A DNA stretch of 64,000 nt from Shewanella algidipiscicola (GTDB lineage: Bacteria; Pseudomonadota; Gammaproteobacteria; Enterobacterales; Shewanellaceae). The stretch is taken from NCBI RefSeq assembly GCF_003605125.1, contig NZ_QPQT01000019.1, positions 1 to 64,000 on the forward strand, given 5' to 3'. Positions 43,184 to 53,057 of this stretch are shown here, in pieces. Both the position numbers and the translations under genes were made by a program. Numbering within the stretch: the stretch's first letter is position 1; each line of letters starts with the position of its first letter. The notes beneath the pieces are model-generated. The model was not told the origin of the DNA and made no database searches. It saw only the letters and a program-made list of their open reading frames with translations.

Positions 43184-44281
43184 TTATTTAGCATACTCAG
43201 GATAATCGGTTAAGCCTTTTTCAGCCCCGCCAAACAAGGTCGCCGGATCGTGCTCAGCCCATGAATAGCCATGCTTAATACGGTCAGGTAGATCAGGGTT
43301 GGCCACAAAGGGGCGGCCAAAACCTATCATATCGGCCAAACCGTCATTAAAGGTTTGCTCAGCTTTTTCAGCATCATACTTACCGGCGTAAATTAATACT
43401 CCTTTAAAGGCTGCACGTACCGCCTGTTTAAATGACAATGGCGTTTCTGGTGCATCGTCCCAATCCACCTCGGCAATGTGTAAATAGGCGATGTTGTATT
43501 GATTGAGCAACGCCGCTGCCGCGGTATAGGTTTCAACGGGATTCGCATCAACCGTGCCATTAAGTGATGTAAATGGCGCTAAACGTACCCCAACGCGATC
43601 GGCTCCAATGGCATCGACCACCGCCTCGACCACGTCGGCTAAAAAGCGCAGACGATTGTCGACACTGCCACCATATTCATCGGTGCGATTGTTGGCACCA
43701 GAGTCGATAAACTGATTGATTAAATAGCCATTGGCCGCATGCAGCTCGATACCATCAAACCCTGCCTCAATGGCATTGAGCGCCGCTTGACGGTATTCGC
43801 CAATCACCTGCTTAATGTCATCTTTGGTCATGGCCCGAGGCTCTACCACATCAACAAAGCCCGGCTCTGCCTTACCATTATCAACAAACACTTTAACGTT
43901 TTCGGCCTTAATGGCTGATGAAGAGATGGGCTGAGCCCCGCCGATATTATCGGGATGGGTGACGCGGCCCACATGCCATAACTGGGCAAAAATCACTCCA
44001 CCTTTAGCATGCACTGCGGTGGTGGTTTTCTTCCAGCCATCAATTTGCGCCTGAGTGTAGATACCAGGAGTCCACGCATAACCTTGGCCCATGGCTGATA
44101 TTTGAGTACCTTCAGCCACGATTAAGCCTGCCGAAGCACGCTGGGCATAGTAAGTGGCCATGATGTCATTAGCTTCATTGCCCGGTTGGATCGCACGCGA
44201 ACGCGTCATCGGCGGCATAACAATCCGGTTAACTAAAGTGTAACGACCTAATTGCAAAGGTTGAAATAATGCCTGCTTCAT
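43184..44281 (-). CDS. nemA: Old yellow enzyme family alkene reductase (NemA-like)
   Basis: FMN-dependent NADPH oxidoreductase of about 365 residues that reduces activated alkenes, N-ethylmaleimide and nitro compounds. I chose ATG at 44281 (SD AGAGGT), giving 'MKQALFQPLQLGRYTLVNRI'; the frame is open 21 codons upstream. Barrel signatures include 'MPPMTRSRA', 'QLWHVGRVTHPDN', 'FDGIELHAANGYLINQF' (the His-Ala-Asn proton/substrate site) and 'GRPFVANPDLPDRI'. Single gene. Confidence 0.92.
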   Translation of the reverse strand: MKQALFQPLQLGRYTLVNRIVMPPMTRSRAIQPGNEANDIMATYYAQRASAGLIVAEGTQISAMGQGYAWTPGIYTQAQIDGWKKTTTAVHAKGGVIFAQLWHVGRVTHPDNIGGAQPISSSAIKAENVKVFVDNGKAEPGFVDVVEPRAMTKDDIKQVIGEYRQAALNAIEAGFDGIELHAANGYLINQFIDSGANNRTDEYGGSVDNRLRFLADVVEAVVDAIGADRVGVRLAPFTSLNGTVDANPVETYTAAAALLNQYNIAYLHIAEVDWDDAPETPLSFKQAVRAAFKGVLIYAGKYDAEKAEQTFNDGLADMIGFGRPFVANPDLPDRIKHGYSWAEHDPATLFGGAEKGLTDYPEYAK

Positions 44282-44608
44282 CTTGCTGTACCTCTGTTGG
44301 CTAATCCTATGTGCGGCATGAACACTGACACAAGATGCTCGCATTTACTCCTGTAGGGAGCCTACTAATTTATCAAGCTTTAACCCATATCATGGTGTCG
44401 AGACAGAGAATAATTTGCTCATCGATATTCCCAACTGACTTGATAACACACCCGAGCATAGTGTGGCGATTCACTGAATAGCGGCATACTACGCCATGAA
44501 AACCAGTCCGCATAATTATCATTTTTTATTTTAATCATTACGATTTATTATTGATAAGCCAAATTCGGCCCACTTAAATAGCCAACAAGAGCTCACTCAG
44601 CTCATCTA
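44282..44608. other. Intergenic region without recognised gene
   Basis: About 330 bases between the reductase and antiporter genes. Nothing recognisable beyond the expected reductase promoter. Confidence 0.35.
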
Positions 44609-45847
44609 TCACTCTTTATCTTGTGAGGATGCCTCAGGAAACGTTAGCCGATGACGCCGCGCATAGCGGTTAGCCAGAGGCTGAGCACTCAAGCCATGGG
44701 CTAAAATACTCAACAGCACAGTGACGGTCACCACAGCATATAAGGTTGCGAATCCCTGCATGCTGCCTATCTCATGCACCACGATCAACACATATAAAAT
44801 AGAGGCGATGCCTCGCGGACCAAACCAAGCAATAAATAACTTAGTCGATAGATCTAACTCAGTGCCGATAAGGGATAGCACCACAGGCACCATGCGCAGC
44901 ACGGTCAAACTCAATAGCGCATACAGCACCACTTCCCAGGTGATATAAGCGAGAATAAGGGGCACGAACGCAAGACCAAAAACGAAGAAACTAATTAACA
45001 CAAACAGCTCCCCTTCACTCTCGGCAAAATCTTCAATATGATTACGAGTTTTCTCGTAGGTATTGCCCGCATATAAGCCAGCAAAAAAGGCCGCAATAAA
45101 ACCATTACCCGACAGCGTTTCGGCAAGATAAAAAGCCAAGACGGCTAAAGCGATGGGAATTAAATTTTGATAACTGGCCTCGGCCAGATTTCGCTTATCG
45201 GCCCACACCAATAACTTAGTGCCAGCATAACCCACCACTGTGCCCACTATCGCACCGACACCAATCTGCTGAGCAACATAGACTATCCAGTGTTGCTGCT
45301 GACCAGCCTCTGTATCACTTAAGATAAGCGCCACGACAGTCAATAACATAGGGAAAATGATGCCATCATTGAGCCCGCTTTCCACATTAATGCTAGAGCG
45401 AACCCACTTAGGAACTTTGGGGTCGGACACCACGGCCTTACCGAGCGCCGCATCGGTTGGGGTCAGCAGTAGAGCCAATAGAAGCAATGTCGTCATGGGT
45501 TCATCAGGGAAAATCCACCATGCCGCAGCGGTGCCGAGCACCACAGTGATCGGCAAGCCAATAAATAGCAATCTAGCCGGAACTTGCCATGAACTTCGCA
45601 GCAATTTAAGGTCAAGCAGGGCGGCATCGGCAAACAGCACTAATACCAAGGCAAGCTCAACGATCACAGTGACAAATTCAGCATCGATTTCGACCTGAGT
45701 TATATGCAATCCTAACGGCGAGAGTAATAGTCCCAGCCCAGTAAACACCATGGGACCTGAGATATTGAGGCGAGACAACCCCTTGGAAATATAACCATAT
45801 AACAAGACAATCATTGCGATAACTAAAATAACGATATGCTCATCCAT
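44609..45847 (-). CDS. CPA1/NhaP-type Na+(K+)/H+ antiporter
   Basis: About 412 residues with some twelve hydrophobic segments. 'LLLTPTDAALGKAVVSDPKV' followed by 'SSINVESGLNDGIIFP' carries the paired acidic residues of the ion site (Asp in 'TPTD', Asn-Asp in 'GLND'), and 'FIAWFGPRGIASILYVLIV' is the conserved helix near the C-terminus. It exchanges sodium or potassium for protons. I chose ATG at 45847 (first residues 'MDEHIVILVIAMIVLLYG'); an earlier TTG at 45889 is in frame after GGAGG-like sequence and cannot be excluded. Confidence 0.88.
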   Translation of the reverse strand: MDEHIVILVIAMIVLLYGYISKGLSRLNISGPMVFTGLGLLLSPLGLHITQVEIDAEFVTVIVELALVLVLFADAALLDLKLLRSSWQVPARLLFIGLPITVVLGTAAAWWIFPDEPMTTLLLLALLLTPTDAALGKAVVSDPKVPKWVRSSINVESGLNDGIIFPMLLTVVALILSDTEAGQQQHWIVYVAQQIGVGAIVGTVVGYAGTKLLVWADKRNLAEASYQNLIPIALAVLAFYLAETLSGNGFIAAFFAGLYAGNTYEKTRNHIEDFAESEGELFVLISFFVFGLAFVPLILAYITWEVVLYALLSLTVLRMVPVVLSLIGTELDLSTKLFIAWFGPRGIASILYVLIVVHEIGSMQGFATLYAVVTVTVLLSILAHGLSAQPLANRYARRHRLTFPEASSQDKE

Positions 45848-46033
45848 GCCTAGCCGGTCCTTAACGTCAATCGATAACTGAGCCTCCAAGCTAACAAAAA
45901 TGTGGCAATTAAGCTTGCCTTAAATATGACCATAATAGCAATGCAGGGCGACTCAAGCACGCCCTCAAAGGGTGGCCGATATACACAGGGGTAATGCCGA
46001 CTGGATGCTATTCGCTGTGGTGCGTCGCAGAAG

Positions 46034-46423
46034 CTACCAAGCGTCGGCGTCAAAGCGCGCCCGCCTGGCTGCAGTGAGAGAGCATTGGGTGAGATGCATC
46101 AACTCATTCAAGGTGATGCTAGGGTTGCCCTTAATAAGGCGAGCAAGCTTAACCTGCAAAGGTTCTAGCTTGTCAGCGTGTTGCTGTAAGGCTGTGGTAA
46201 TTTTTTGCACAAGGTAAGATAACTCAGCACACTCAGATACGTGTAATTGCGATGCCAGCGATTGAATATCAATGGCATCGCCACGCAACCGCCAATTTCT
46301 GGAGCGGCGCACACGCTTTAGCTCGCAACCATATTGCTTAGCAACCGCTTGCGCCTTGTTGGCCGCTTCCCTGCCAATCCGATGGATGAGCGCCGGAAGC
46401 GGTATGCAGATCTGCTTATCCAT
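46034..46423 (-). CDS. RRF_GI (ribosome recycling factor-like) family protein
   Basis: A 129-residue cytoplasmic protein. The opening 'MDKQICIPLPALIHRIGREA' and 'YGCELKRVRRSRNWRL' match the small family annotated as 'ribosome recycling factor' (RRF_GI) in Shewanella and Vibrio; it is not the real Frr. The C-terminal half is helical and ends with a possible helix-turn-helix ('SITLNELMHLTQCSLTAARR'). The functional name rests on annotation only. It is transcribed in the same direction as the U32 peptidase upstream, 77 bases away. Confidence 0.7.
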   Translation of the reverse strand: MDKQICIPLPALIHRIGREAANKAQAVAKQYGCELKRVRRSRNWRLRGDAIDIQSLASQLHVSECAELSYLVQKITTALQQHADKLEPLQVKLARLIKGNPSITLNELMHLTQCSLTAARRARFDADAW

Positions 46424-46500
46424 AACGGCTTACTTGTTAATCAAGTAAAGGCGCCGTTGACGCGAGCGGTTAAAGTACGACATCAGGTTACCCCCTCAAT

Positions 46501-48795
46501 TTACAACCCGTTTTGGTATTGCAGGAGTGTTGACTCGGGCACTAAGCGCGACAGCTTCGCGCTGGCTTCACTTTGGCCATCGAGCAGGGCTTGAAACTGT
46601 GTAATGAGCTCAACCTTGTCAGGAGAGACTCTGTCGCCTGCGCCAATATTGGTCAAATCAATCATAAAGCCATCAAACTTATCACTAAGGTCGTTAATGA
46701 TGTCGGTATTTAAAAACTGATCTTGGTTATAAATGCTTGGGTAACCTGCTTTTTGCTTGTCGATGGCAAAAGAGTCACCTTTGAGGTTTTTAATACTGGT
46801 CGATTTATCGCACGACAACATACAACCGTTATCGATGCGTGGCTTTTCACACCCCACACTCTGCTGGAAAAAACACTGACGGCTAGCCATCAACAAAATG
46901 GGATGATAAATGCTGTAAAGCAGCTTAAAGTCTTTCGGTCTGGCTATCTGCTTAATTTGCTGCCGGTTTATCTCGTTAGAAATAAAGGCGCCGCTGCAGG
47001 CCGCCCCTTGCTTAAGTGCCAGCAAGGCGTAAGAGTTGGTGGTATTTAAAAATGGCCCCGCAATCCATTGAATCCCCAACTGCTCGGCATGATACGCAAT
47101 ACCAGTGTTGTTGGTGACAATCAGCTTAGGCTTCACTTGTTGCAAAATATTCAGCGCCACCTCAAAATCTTTGCCAATTAACACGGGCGGAAACCAAGGA
47201 ATAAGCCGTGGGTTTTGCAGCAAGAAGTCGACATACTTGGTGCAGCCACGCTTGTAAGCATCGGGCAGCTTAAAATAGATATCGCCATCGGTCATATCGG
47301 CCAATGCCACATCGGCTTCATCACAGATAAGCATCGACAGCCCAAGCGGCCCATCGGCTTTAGGATGGTGTTCAAGTTTAGGCGGCTGCACATGTGCAAT
47401 CATAGCAACCCCTGCATTTAAGTAGCTAAGTAGCTCATTTTTTAACGTGGTTATCTCACGAAACGGAATGCTTAAACCATCGGTTAGCTGCTGAGTGTCA
47501 AGCTCGACGAGTTCATAGTTAGCGTTATTAATGCTTTTGAAACGCTTTTCAATCGCTTGCCTATCAACGCTTAACTCCTCGCTCGGTATCATTACACTGC
47601 TAGAGGTAAAGACTTGACTGTCGGTTTTAACCGCTTGCCCGGGCAACAGGCTATCACTTTGCTCAGTCACAACCGTTAACCGCAGCGGCCCATCTAGCTC
47701 ACTGGCAAAGCTCAAGCTAAGCTTGATTTTTTCGATACTCAAATGCGCAATTTTTTCATCAACTGAGCTGGTGATCTGCTGTTTATCCACTTGCAGTTGC
47801 TGCTGAGCCGAGTGAATTTGTACCACAGAGATAGACTCGCCTTTTTCGGCTTTGAGTTTATCCACCAAGTGATTGTTAGAGTTATCACGTGGGTTATCAA
47901 TAAACATCGACTGGTTTAAATCGCCCCGTAAAAACGCATTGGTAAAGTCGCGGTTAAACACCTTATATAAACGTTCGCCATCTTGAGTCAGCTCGCCGGT
48001 TGCCACATAGCCGTCAATCTGCTTGCGAAAACTATCGATCACCGTATGCACATAGCTAGCGCCTTTGATGCGCCCTTCCACTTTAAAGGAGTACACACCC
48101 GCTTCGATCAAGGCGGGTAAATCAAAAAATGCCGAATTGTCTTTGATATTTAATGGAAAATTATGACCCGACTCGGTAGTTTCATACTCTTCACGACACG
48201 CTTGACTGCAACGGCCACGGTTACCCGAGTTACCCGCGCTAGCCGAAGTTGAATAACATAAACCCGAAAACGCCACGCATAATGACCCATGCACAAACAC
48301 CTCTAATAAGGTGTCATGCTCTTGGCCGACTTTGGCGAGCGCCGTTATCTCGCGTAAATTAAGCTCGCGCGATAAGTTCACTCGGCTGACACCGAGTTTT
48401 TTTAAAAACGGAATTTGCCCCGCATTATGGGTGGTTAGCTGAGTCGATGCATGGATATCAAGGGTCGGAAAGTAGTGATGCAACACATAAAGCAAGCCCA
48501 TGTCTTGCACTATCACCCCATCTAAGGTGGTGTTGACTAACTTATTCAATAAGTTAAATAAGGTTTTAAATTCTTGCTCTAAGATAACAATATTGAGAGT
48601 TAAGAAAATTTGGCAATCGTATTGATGGGCAAGTCTGATGATCCCCACAAGTTGATCGAATGAAATATTAGCGGCGCGATTACGGGCGTTAAAGGTATCT
48701 AGGCCGCAATACACAGCATCAGCACCGGCAATAATGGCCGCTTTTATGGCCTGCACATCACCACCTGGGGCTAATAATTCAATCTTGGGTTTCAT
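46501..48795 (-). CDS. U32 family peptidase (RlhA/TrhP-like)
   Basis: About 764 residues. The N-terminal ~300 residues are the U32 TIM barrel ('IELLAPGGDVQAIKAAIIAG', 'HASTQLTTHNAGQIPFLKKL', 'NRGRCSQACREEYE'), with the cysteines that bind an Fe-S cluster in family members. Despite the name, characterised members such as RlhA and TrhP hydroxylate rRNA or tRNA using prephenate. The C-terminal part is longer than in RlhA and contains further cysteines ('MLSCDKSTSIKNLKGDSF', 'QQSVGCEKPRIDNGC'). I chose the ATG at 48795 over the adjacent GTG. RNA hydroxylation is plausible but not shown. Confidence 0.82.
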   Translation of the reverse strand: MKPKIELLAPGGDVQAIKAAIIAGADAVYCGLDTFNARNRAANISFDQLVGIIRLAHQYDCQIFLTLNIVILEQEFKTLFNLLNKLVNTTLDGVIVQDMGLLYVLHHYFPTLDIHASTQLTTHNAGQIPFLKKLGVSRVNLSRELNLREITALAKVGQEHDTLLEVFVHGSLCVAFSGLCYSTSASAGNSGNRGRCSQACREEYETTESGHNFPLNIKDNSAFFDLPALIEAGVYSFKVEGRIKGASYVHTVIDSFRKQIDGYVATGELTQDGERLYKVFNRDFTNAFLRGDLNQSMFIDNPRDNSNNHLVDKLKAEKGESISVVQIHSAQQQLQVDKQQITSSVDEKIAHLSIEKIKLSLSFASELDGPLRLTVVTEQSDSLLPGQAVKTDSQVFTSSSVMIPSEELSVDRQAIEKRFKSINNANYELVELDTQQLTDGLSIPFREITTLKNELLSYLNAGVAMIAHVQPPKLEHHPKADGPLGLSMLICDEADVALADMTDGDIYFKLPDAYKRGCTKYVDFLLQNPRLIPWFPPVLIGKDFEVALNILQQVKPKLIVTNNTGIAYHAEQLGIQWIAGPFLNTTNSYALLALKQGAACSGAFISNEINRQQIKQIARPKDFKLLYSIYHPILLMASRQCFFQQSVGCEKPRIDNGCMLSCDKSTSIKNLKGDSFAIDKQKAGYPSIYNQDQFLNTDIINDLSDKFDGFMIDLTNIGAGDRVSPDKVELITQFQALLDGQSEASAKLSRLVPESTLLQYQNGL

Positions 48796-48922
48796 CACTT
48801 TAGCGAGTCTCAGTTAAGGTTAAAAGGAGGAATGGTACGCGTATATTTTGCCGATGAATATGGTTAAAGTAGATCAAGCATTAGCAAATTCGTAAATAAG
48901 TGATCAAGAGATAGCGTTTAAA

Positions 48923-49585
48923 ATGAATGAAAATAGTCGCTTACCTATTATCTATTCGCTAAGAAATTGCCCCTTCGCCATGCGGGCGAGAATCGCGATT
49001 TATAAATCCCAGCAGCCGGTATGGCTACGGGATATCGTATTAAGTGATAAACCCGCCGAAATGTTAGCGGCATCGCCTAAGGGCACGGTGCCAGTGTTAA
49101 TCACCCCAAATGGCACTGTGATTGAAGAAAGCCTTGAGGTGATGCTGTGGGCACTGAGCATGAATGACCCAGACGATCTGCTGTTCACAGGGGATGATGA
49201 GATGCTCGCTGACATGCAAACTTTAATCTATCGCTTTGATACCGGGTTTAAGCGCTGCCTAGAAAACTACAAATGCGCTAAGCGTTACAGCGAAACCAAT
49301 ATCATCGAACGCCGCGAAGCTTGCCAAGGTTATATCGCCCAGCTGGAGCAACGATTAACCCAGCATCAATACCTAATGGCCGACAGAGAAAGCCTAGCCG
49401 ACATCGCCTTGCTGCCGTTTATTCGCCAATTTGCCCGCGTCGAGCGCCAATGGTATCTGCAGTCACCCTACCCACACGTTCGCCAATGGTTAACTGATTA
49501 TCTACAAAGCAACATGTTCAGCAAGGTGATGACCAAGCATGAGTTGTGGCTAACTAACCGCTGTGATGTGCGGCTCAACCCCTAG
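48923..49585 (+). CDS. Glutathione S-transferase-family protein
   Basis: A 220-residue cytosolic protein. The thioredoxin-like N-terminal domain begins 'IIYSLRNCPFAMRARIAIYK', with a cysteine in the glutathione-site position, followed by 'KGTVPVLITPNGTVIEESL'; the helical C-terminal domain contains 'ESLADIALLPFIRQFARV'. Substrate unknown; the Cys-Pro-Phe motif suggests glutathione-dependent reduction rather than conjugation. Diverges from the U32 gene. Confidence 0.85.
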   Translation: MNENSRLPIIYSLRNCPFAMRARIAIYKSQQPVWLRDIVLSDKPAEMLAASPKGTVPVLITPNGTVIEESLEVMLWALSMNDPDDLLFTGDDEMLADMQTLIYRFDTGFKRCLENYKCAKRYSETNIIERREACQGYIAQLEQRLTQHQYLMADRESLADIALLPFIRQFARVERQWYLQSPYPHVRQWLTDYLQSNMFSKVMTKHELWLTNRCDVRLNP

Positions 49586-49736
49586 GCTAATCCACCGCGG
49601 CGCCCTCAACGCTATGCCCTATCACTATGACGTCATGGATCATATATTTAACCCTAATATTGCTAGGTTAATTTCTTGAGCAAAGGGCCAGTATTGCCTA
49701 CAATAGCGCACGTTTTATTCATTACAGACAACGACC

Positions 49737-50000
49737 ATGAACGACACTAACACACCAGCCACACCAGCAGCACAACCCGCCTTACCGGATCGCCTTTCCG
49801 TTAATCCTCGTAGCCCACACCATGTGGCAGAGATCTTCGAACACGACATCGGCATTCGTGTTAACGGTAAAGAGCGTTTCGATGTAGAAGAGTATTGCAT
49901 CAGTGAAGGTTGGGTTAAAATCCCGTCAAAATCCTTAGACCGTCGCGGTCAACCGCTATTGTTGACCGTAAAAGGGACAGTTGAAGCTTTCTATCGTTAA
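49737..50000 (+). CDS. DUF3297 family protein
   Basis: An 87-residue cytoplasmic protein. After a Pro/Ala-rich lead, 'LPDRLSVNPRSPHHVAEIFE' and 'RVNGKERFDVEEYCISEGWV' match DUF3297, sometimes mislabelled glutathione peroxidase. Function unknown. Followed by a strong terminator at 50027-50055. Confidence 0.9.
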   Translation: MNDTNTPATPAAQPALPDRLSVNPRSPHHVAEIFEHDIGIRVNGKERFDVEEYCISEGWVKIPSKSLDRRGQPLLLTVKGTVEAFYR

Positions 50001-50026
50001 GATATATTTTAAGCGTAAAAACCAAA

Positions 50027-50055
50027 AATAAGGCCGCATAATATGCGGCCTTATT
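50027..50055. terminator. Intrinsic terminator after DUF3297
   Basis: AATAAGGCCGCAT-AAT-ATGCGGCCTTATT, a 13-bp perfect stem with AT-rich base, 26 bases after the stop. Confidence 0.8.
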
Positions 50056-50233
50056 GATCATCAATCTTGCCTTAACGCAGGATTGAAACGATAAGTAAAA
50101 ATCTAAAAGTGGATAAAAAAGTTAAGCTAGCCGTTCGCATCAAACTATGGTTCAGAGTTGTTCTCACTAAACATGCCGGCAAACAATGGCTCACCATCAG
50201 ATGCAAGCCATTACGACTAGCCGACAGCGATGC

Positions 50234-51817
50234 CTACAACTTAAAGTTAGCCACTACAGCACTCAATTGCTCTCTGGTCGCCGCCAATGATGTAGCGCTG
50301 GATAAGGTTGCACTGGCGCTATGGTTAAGTTCATCGACCATCTCACGAATAGTACTTAAGTTACGATTGATCTCCTCCGATACCGCGCTTTGCTCCTCGG
50401 CAGCGGTCGCAATCTGATTACTGAGACCATTGATATCAAACACGTGAGTAACGAGTCCATCGAGGTTGTCGGTGACTAGGGCGGTATCATCGGCCGCCTC
50501 TTGGCAACTGCGCTTCGTTTGCTCCATCGCAGCGACCGCCTGTTCAGCCCCACTGCGTAGGCGCTCTAACATAGTATTGATCTCTGAAGTACTCGCTTGG
50601 GTACGCGCCGCAAGCGCACGCACTTCATCGGCGACGACAGCAAAACCACGACCCTGTTCACCAGCACGCGCCGCTTCGATGGCCGCATTTAACGCCAACA
50701 GATTCGTCTGCTCAGCAATATCACCGATCACATTGAGCACAGAGGCAATTTGACGCGTATTTTCATTCATTTCGCCAATGGTTGTCGCCGCCAAATCCAC
50801 TTCACCAACTAAGGCGACGACTCTATCGGTCGCCTGCTCTACAGCCACTTTAGACTTATCAGCTTGCGCATTAGCTTGTTGAGTAAATTGCGCCGCAGCG
50901 GCAGCATCACCAGCCACATTTTGCGCCGTTGCAGTCATCTCTGTCATGGCAGTCACGACCTGATCGGTTTCAATCGCATGAGTTTGGAGCGCCACGTTAT
51001 TAGTATTAGATTGCACATTCAGCTGCTCAATTTGGCCTGACATGTGATCCGATGCTTGGGTAATGTCGGAGATAATATTACGCAGATTATCGATAACGCG
51101 ATCTAGGTTTGCCGCAAGAGAACAAAGCTCATTGTCGCCCTTAATGTGTGTCTTTTGTGTAAGATCACCATTAGCAAGCCTTTCCATCACAAACTTAATC
51201 TCATTAACAATCTGCACTAAACGCTTACTCATGAAGAAGGCGCTCAGTAGTGAAGCGACAATGGCAAATAATATTAATCCAAATAAAAGACGCTCGGTAA
51301 TATCAATCTTATTGCCAGCTTGCGTCCCCAGTTCATGATTACGCACAGTCACAAGAGAGACAAGCTCATCAATTTTTTCACTGACTTTGGGGCCTAATTC
51401 ACGACGTTCCTGACTCAGTTTAGCCTCAGTTTCAGTCTGTTTAGCAAGCGCAACTTCTTGTCGATAGAGACGAATATATTGGTCAATTTGTGGCTGTAAG
51501 GTGAACATTTCACGGGCTTTATTGCCCAGAAAACTGGTCTCAAATTCTGGGAGCTTGGCGACAAGTTTACCAATTTTCTGTTGATGCTTAATAATGCCTT
51601 GCTCGTTGTGAACTAGACTCGCTAAACGAATTTCAAAAAATTCTGAACGTATACTAGTAAAGGTTTCAACTAGTTGTGTGTTGTTAACTAAACGATCACT
51701 GGTGCTCCCCAGATCGGTAAAACCTCGATAAGATGAAATACCAATGATGATGAGTAAAATACTGGCGATCAGAGAGGGCAAAGCAGTCAGAGTGCTGGTT
51801 TTAGCATTATTAAACAT
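50234..51817 (-). CDS. Methyl-accepting chemotaxis protein
   Basis: A 527-residue transmembrane chemoreceptor. TM1 at about residues 8-28, a periplasmic helical sensor (four-helix-bundle type, ~30-180), TM2 at ~182-205, a HAMP linker ('VMERLANGDLTQKTHIKGDN') and the long signalling coiled coil with tip 'EQTNLLALNAAIEAARAGE'. There is no C-terminal CheR-binding pentapeptide. The ligand is not predictable. Single gene with a long AT-rich upstream region. Confidence 0.93.
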   Translation of the reverse strand: MFNNAKTSTLTALPSLIASILLIIIGISSYRGFTDLGSTSDRLVNNTQLVETFTSIRSEFFEIRLASLVHNEQGIIKHQQKIGKLVAKLPEFETSFLGNKAREMFTLQPQIDQYIRLYRQEVALAKQTETEAKLSQERRELGPKVSEKIDELVSLVTVRNHELGTQAGNKIDITERLLFGLILFAIVASLLSAFFMSKRLVQIVNEIKFVMERLANGDLTQKTHIKGDNELCSLAANLDRVIDNLRNIISDITQASDHMSGQIEQLNVQSNTNNVALQTHAIETDQVVTAMTEMTATAQNVAGDAAAAAQFTQQANAQADKSKVAVEQATDRVVALVGEVDLAATTIGEMNENTRQIASVLNVIGDIAEQTNLLALNAAIEAARAGEQGRGFAVVADEVRALAARTQASTSEINTMLERLRSGAEQAVAAMEQTKRSCQEAADDTALVTDNLDGLVTHVFDINGLSNQIATAAEEQSAVSEEINRNLSTIREMVDELNHSASATLSSATSLAATREQLSAVVANFKL

Positions 51818-52476
51818 AGTGGCCTTAAGGTGTGCGATAAAGGTAGGTTAAAGGTTGATTACGAAAAAAGCTGTAATAAAACTACTTAAAGTGATTATTT
51901 TACAGCCATAAATGACAGTAATCAAACCTAATAATATACAAAAAAACCATCAACAACCTTAAATATCAGCGGCTTGGTGTGGACATGTTACAAAGCATAC
52001 CTTTTTACGTTACGACCATTAAAAGTGAAAATAAACAACAAAAAAATAAGCCTTTGTTTTTTTTATTCAAAAAAACAAGCTGATGCAATATAGAAACAAG
52101 CCTCCAACATTGACGTCCACAGAACGAGATCTCGATCACAAATATCGAGATTATTCTAACAATGTATCAAGTGGCGGCACTAAATTGCTTCGCGTAAAGT
52201 GACTTCATACCAGCCTCCCACCTTTACCTGTATCAATAGCAAATACACAAATAAGGTCGCTTAATTGATGACTAATATATTGTTATTCATCAAAATTTCA
52301 CCTAACTACATTCCACAATACAAATTTCAATTTACCACTAATGATGACCAAATATGCAATACGTTTTTAACTGAATTTGTCGTATACAATAAATACCTGC
52401 GCTCGGTAACGTTGGAAAGACAGAGTAATAGTCAGACATACACAGTGGCTATTTTCGATAGCGCATCATCTAGTAC
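51818..52476. other. AT-rich intergenic region upstream of the chemoreceptor
   Basis: About 660 bases. A perfect 8-bp inverted repeat ATCTCGAT/ATCGAGAT lies at 52129-52151, in reach of the chemoreceptor promoter. A plus-strand frame at 52265-52480 is open for 71 codons but has no ribosome site and no recognisable protein, so I do not call it. Confidence 0.35.
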
Positions 52477-52968
52477 TTAGGGGTAGTATCTCAAGCATTG
52501 CGCCGCAATAAACAACCCGACTCCATAAACACTATGAGTCAATAAACTCAACCATCGAGCTTTCCATGGTGCAGGAGTTTTACTTGCTGCCATGCCAAAT
52601 CCAAGGCATGGCTGAATAACAAAAAATGGCAACACTAGCGTTGCAAGCGCAGTTAACAAAGCCGGGAGTAACGTTGGATCGGCTAGCCAAGCAATGCCAA
52701 AGACCAACAGATGAGCTACAGAAAAAACCACACCTATCAAGTAATGCAAGAACCAGCCTAACCAAGTTTCCCCCTTAATTGCTGGCGTCACCATGATAGG
52801 TCGATGCACCCACTTCCCCCTAAACATAGAGAGCACCCAACGCCCTATGAGTCCATAGTCAAGAGAGGGAATGCGCAGCACATTCCTTTGTAGCCAAGAC
52901 CATATATCCATAACCACAGTGGCCACGATCCCCACTAAAATGACTTGTAACCAAACCCCAACATCCAT
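52477..52968 (-). CDS. DUF2938 family membrane protein
   Basis: A 163-residue membrane protein with four or five hydrophobic segments. 'VVMDIWSWLQRNVLRIPSLD' and 'PAIKGETWLGWFLHYLIGVV' are typical of DUF2938. It is transcribed divergently from a MerR-type regulator with 89 bases between the two starts, an arrangement that suggests direct control. Function unknown. Confidence 0.85.
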   Translation of the reverse strand: MDVGVWLQVILVGIVATVVMDIWSWLQRNVLRIPSLDYGLIGRWVLSMFRGKWVHRPIMVTPAIKGETWLGWFLHYLIGVVFSVAHLLVFGIAWLADPTLLPALLTALATLVLPFFVIQPCLGFGMAASKTPAPWKARWLSLLTHSVYGVGLFIAAQCLRYYP

Positions 52969-53024
52969 CCCTTACCCCCCTTTGTGTTCTTTAGCAAAAT
53001 TGATATAGTGCTGGCATGTTACAA

Positions 53025-53047
53025 CTTGAAGTCGGCTTTAAGTCAAG
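53025..53047. promoter_or_regulatory. Putative MerR operator
   Basis: CTTGA and TCAAG arms enclose an imperfectly symmetric 13-base core between the divergent DUF2938 and MerR genes, eleven bases before the regulator's ATG. Promoter boxes were not securely placed. Confidence 0.4.
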
Positions 53048-53057
53048 GGTAAATTTT

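Noticed and set aside
52265..52480. 71-codon frame upstream of DUF2938
   Set aside because: No ribosome site, AT-driven composition and no recognisable domain.
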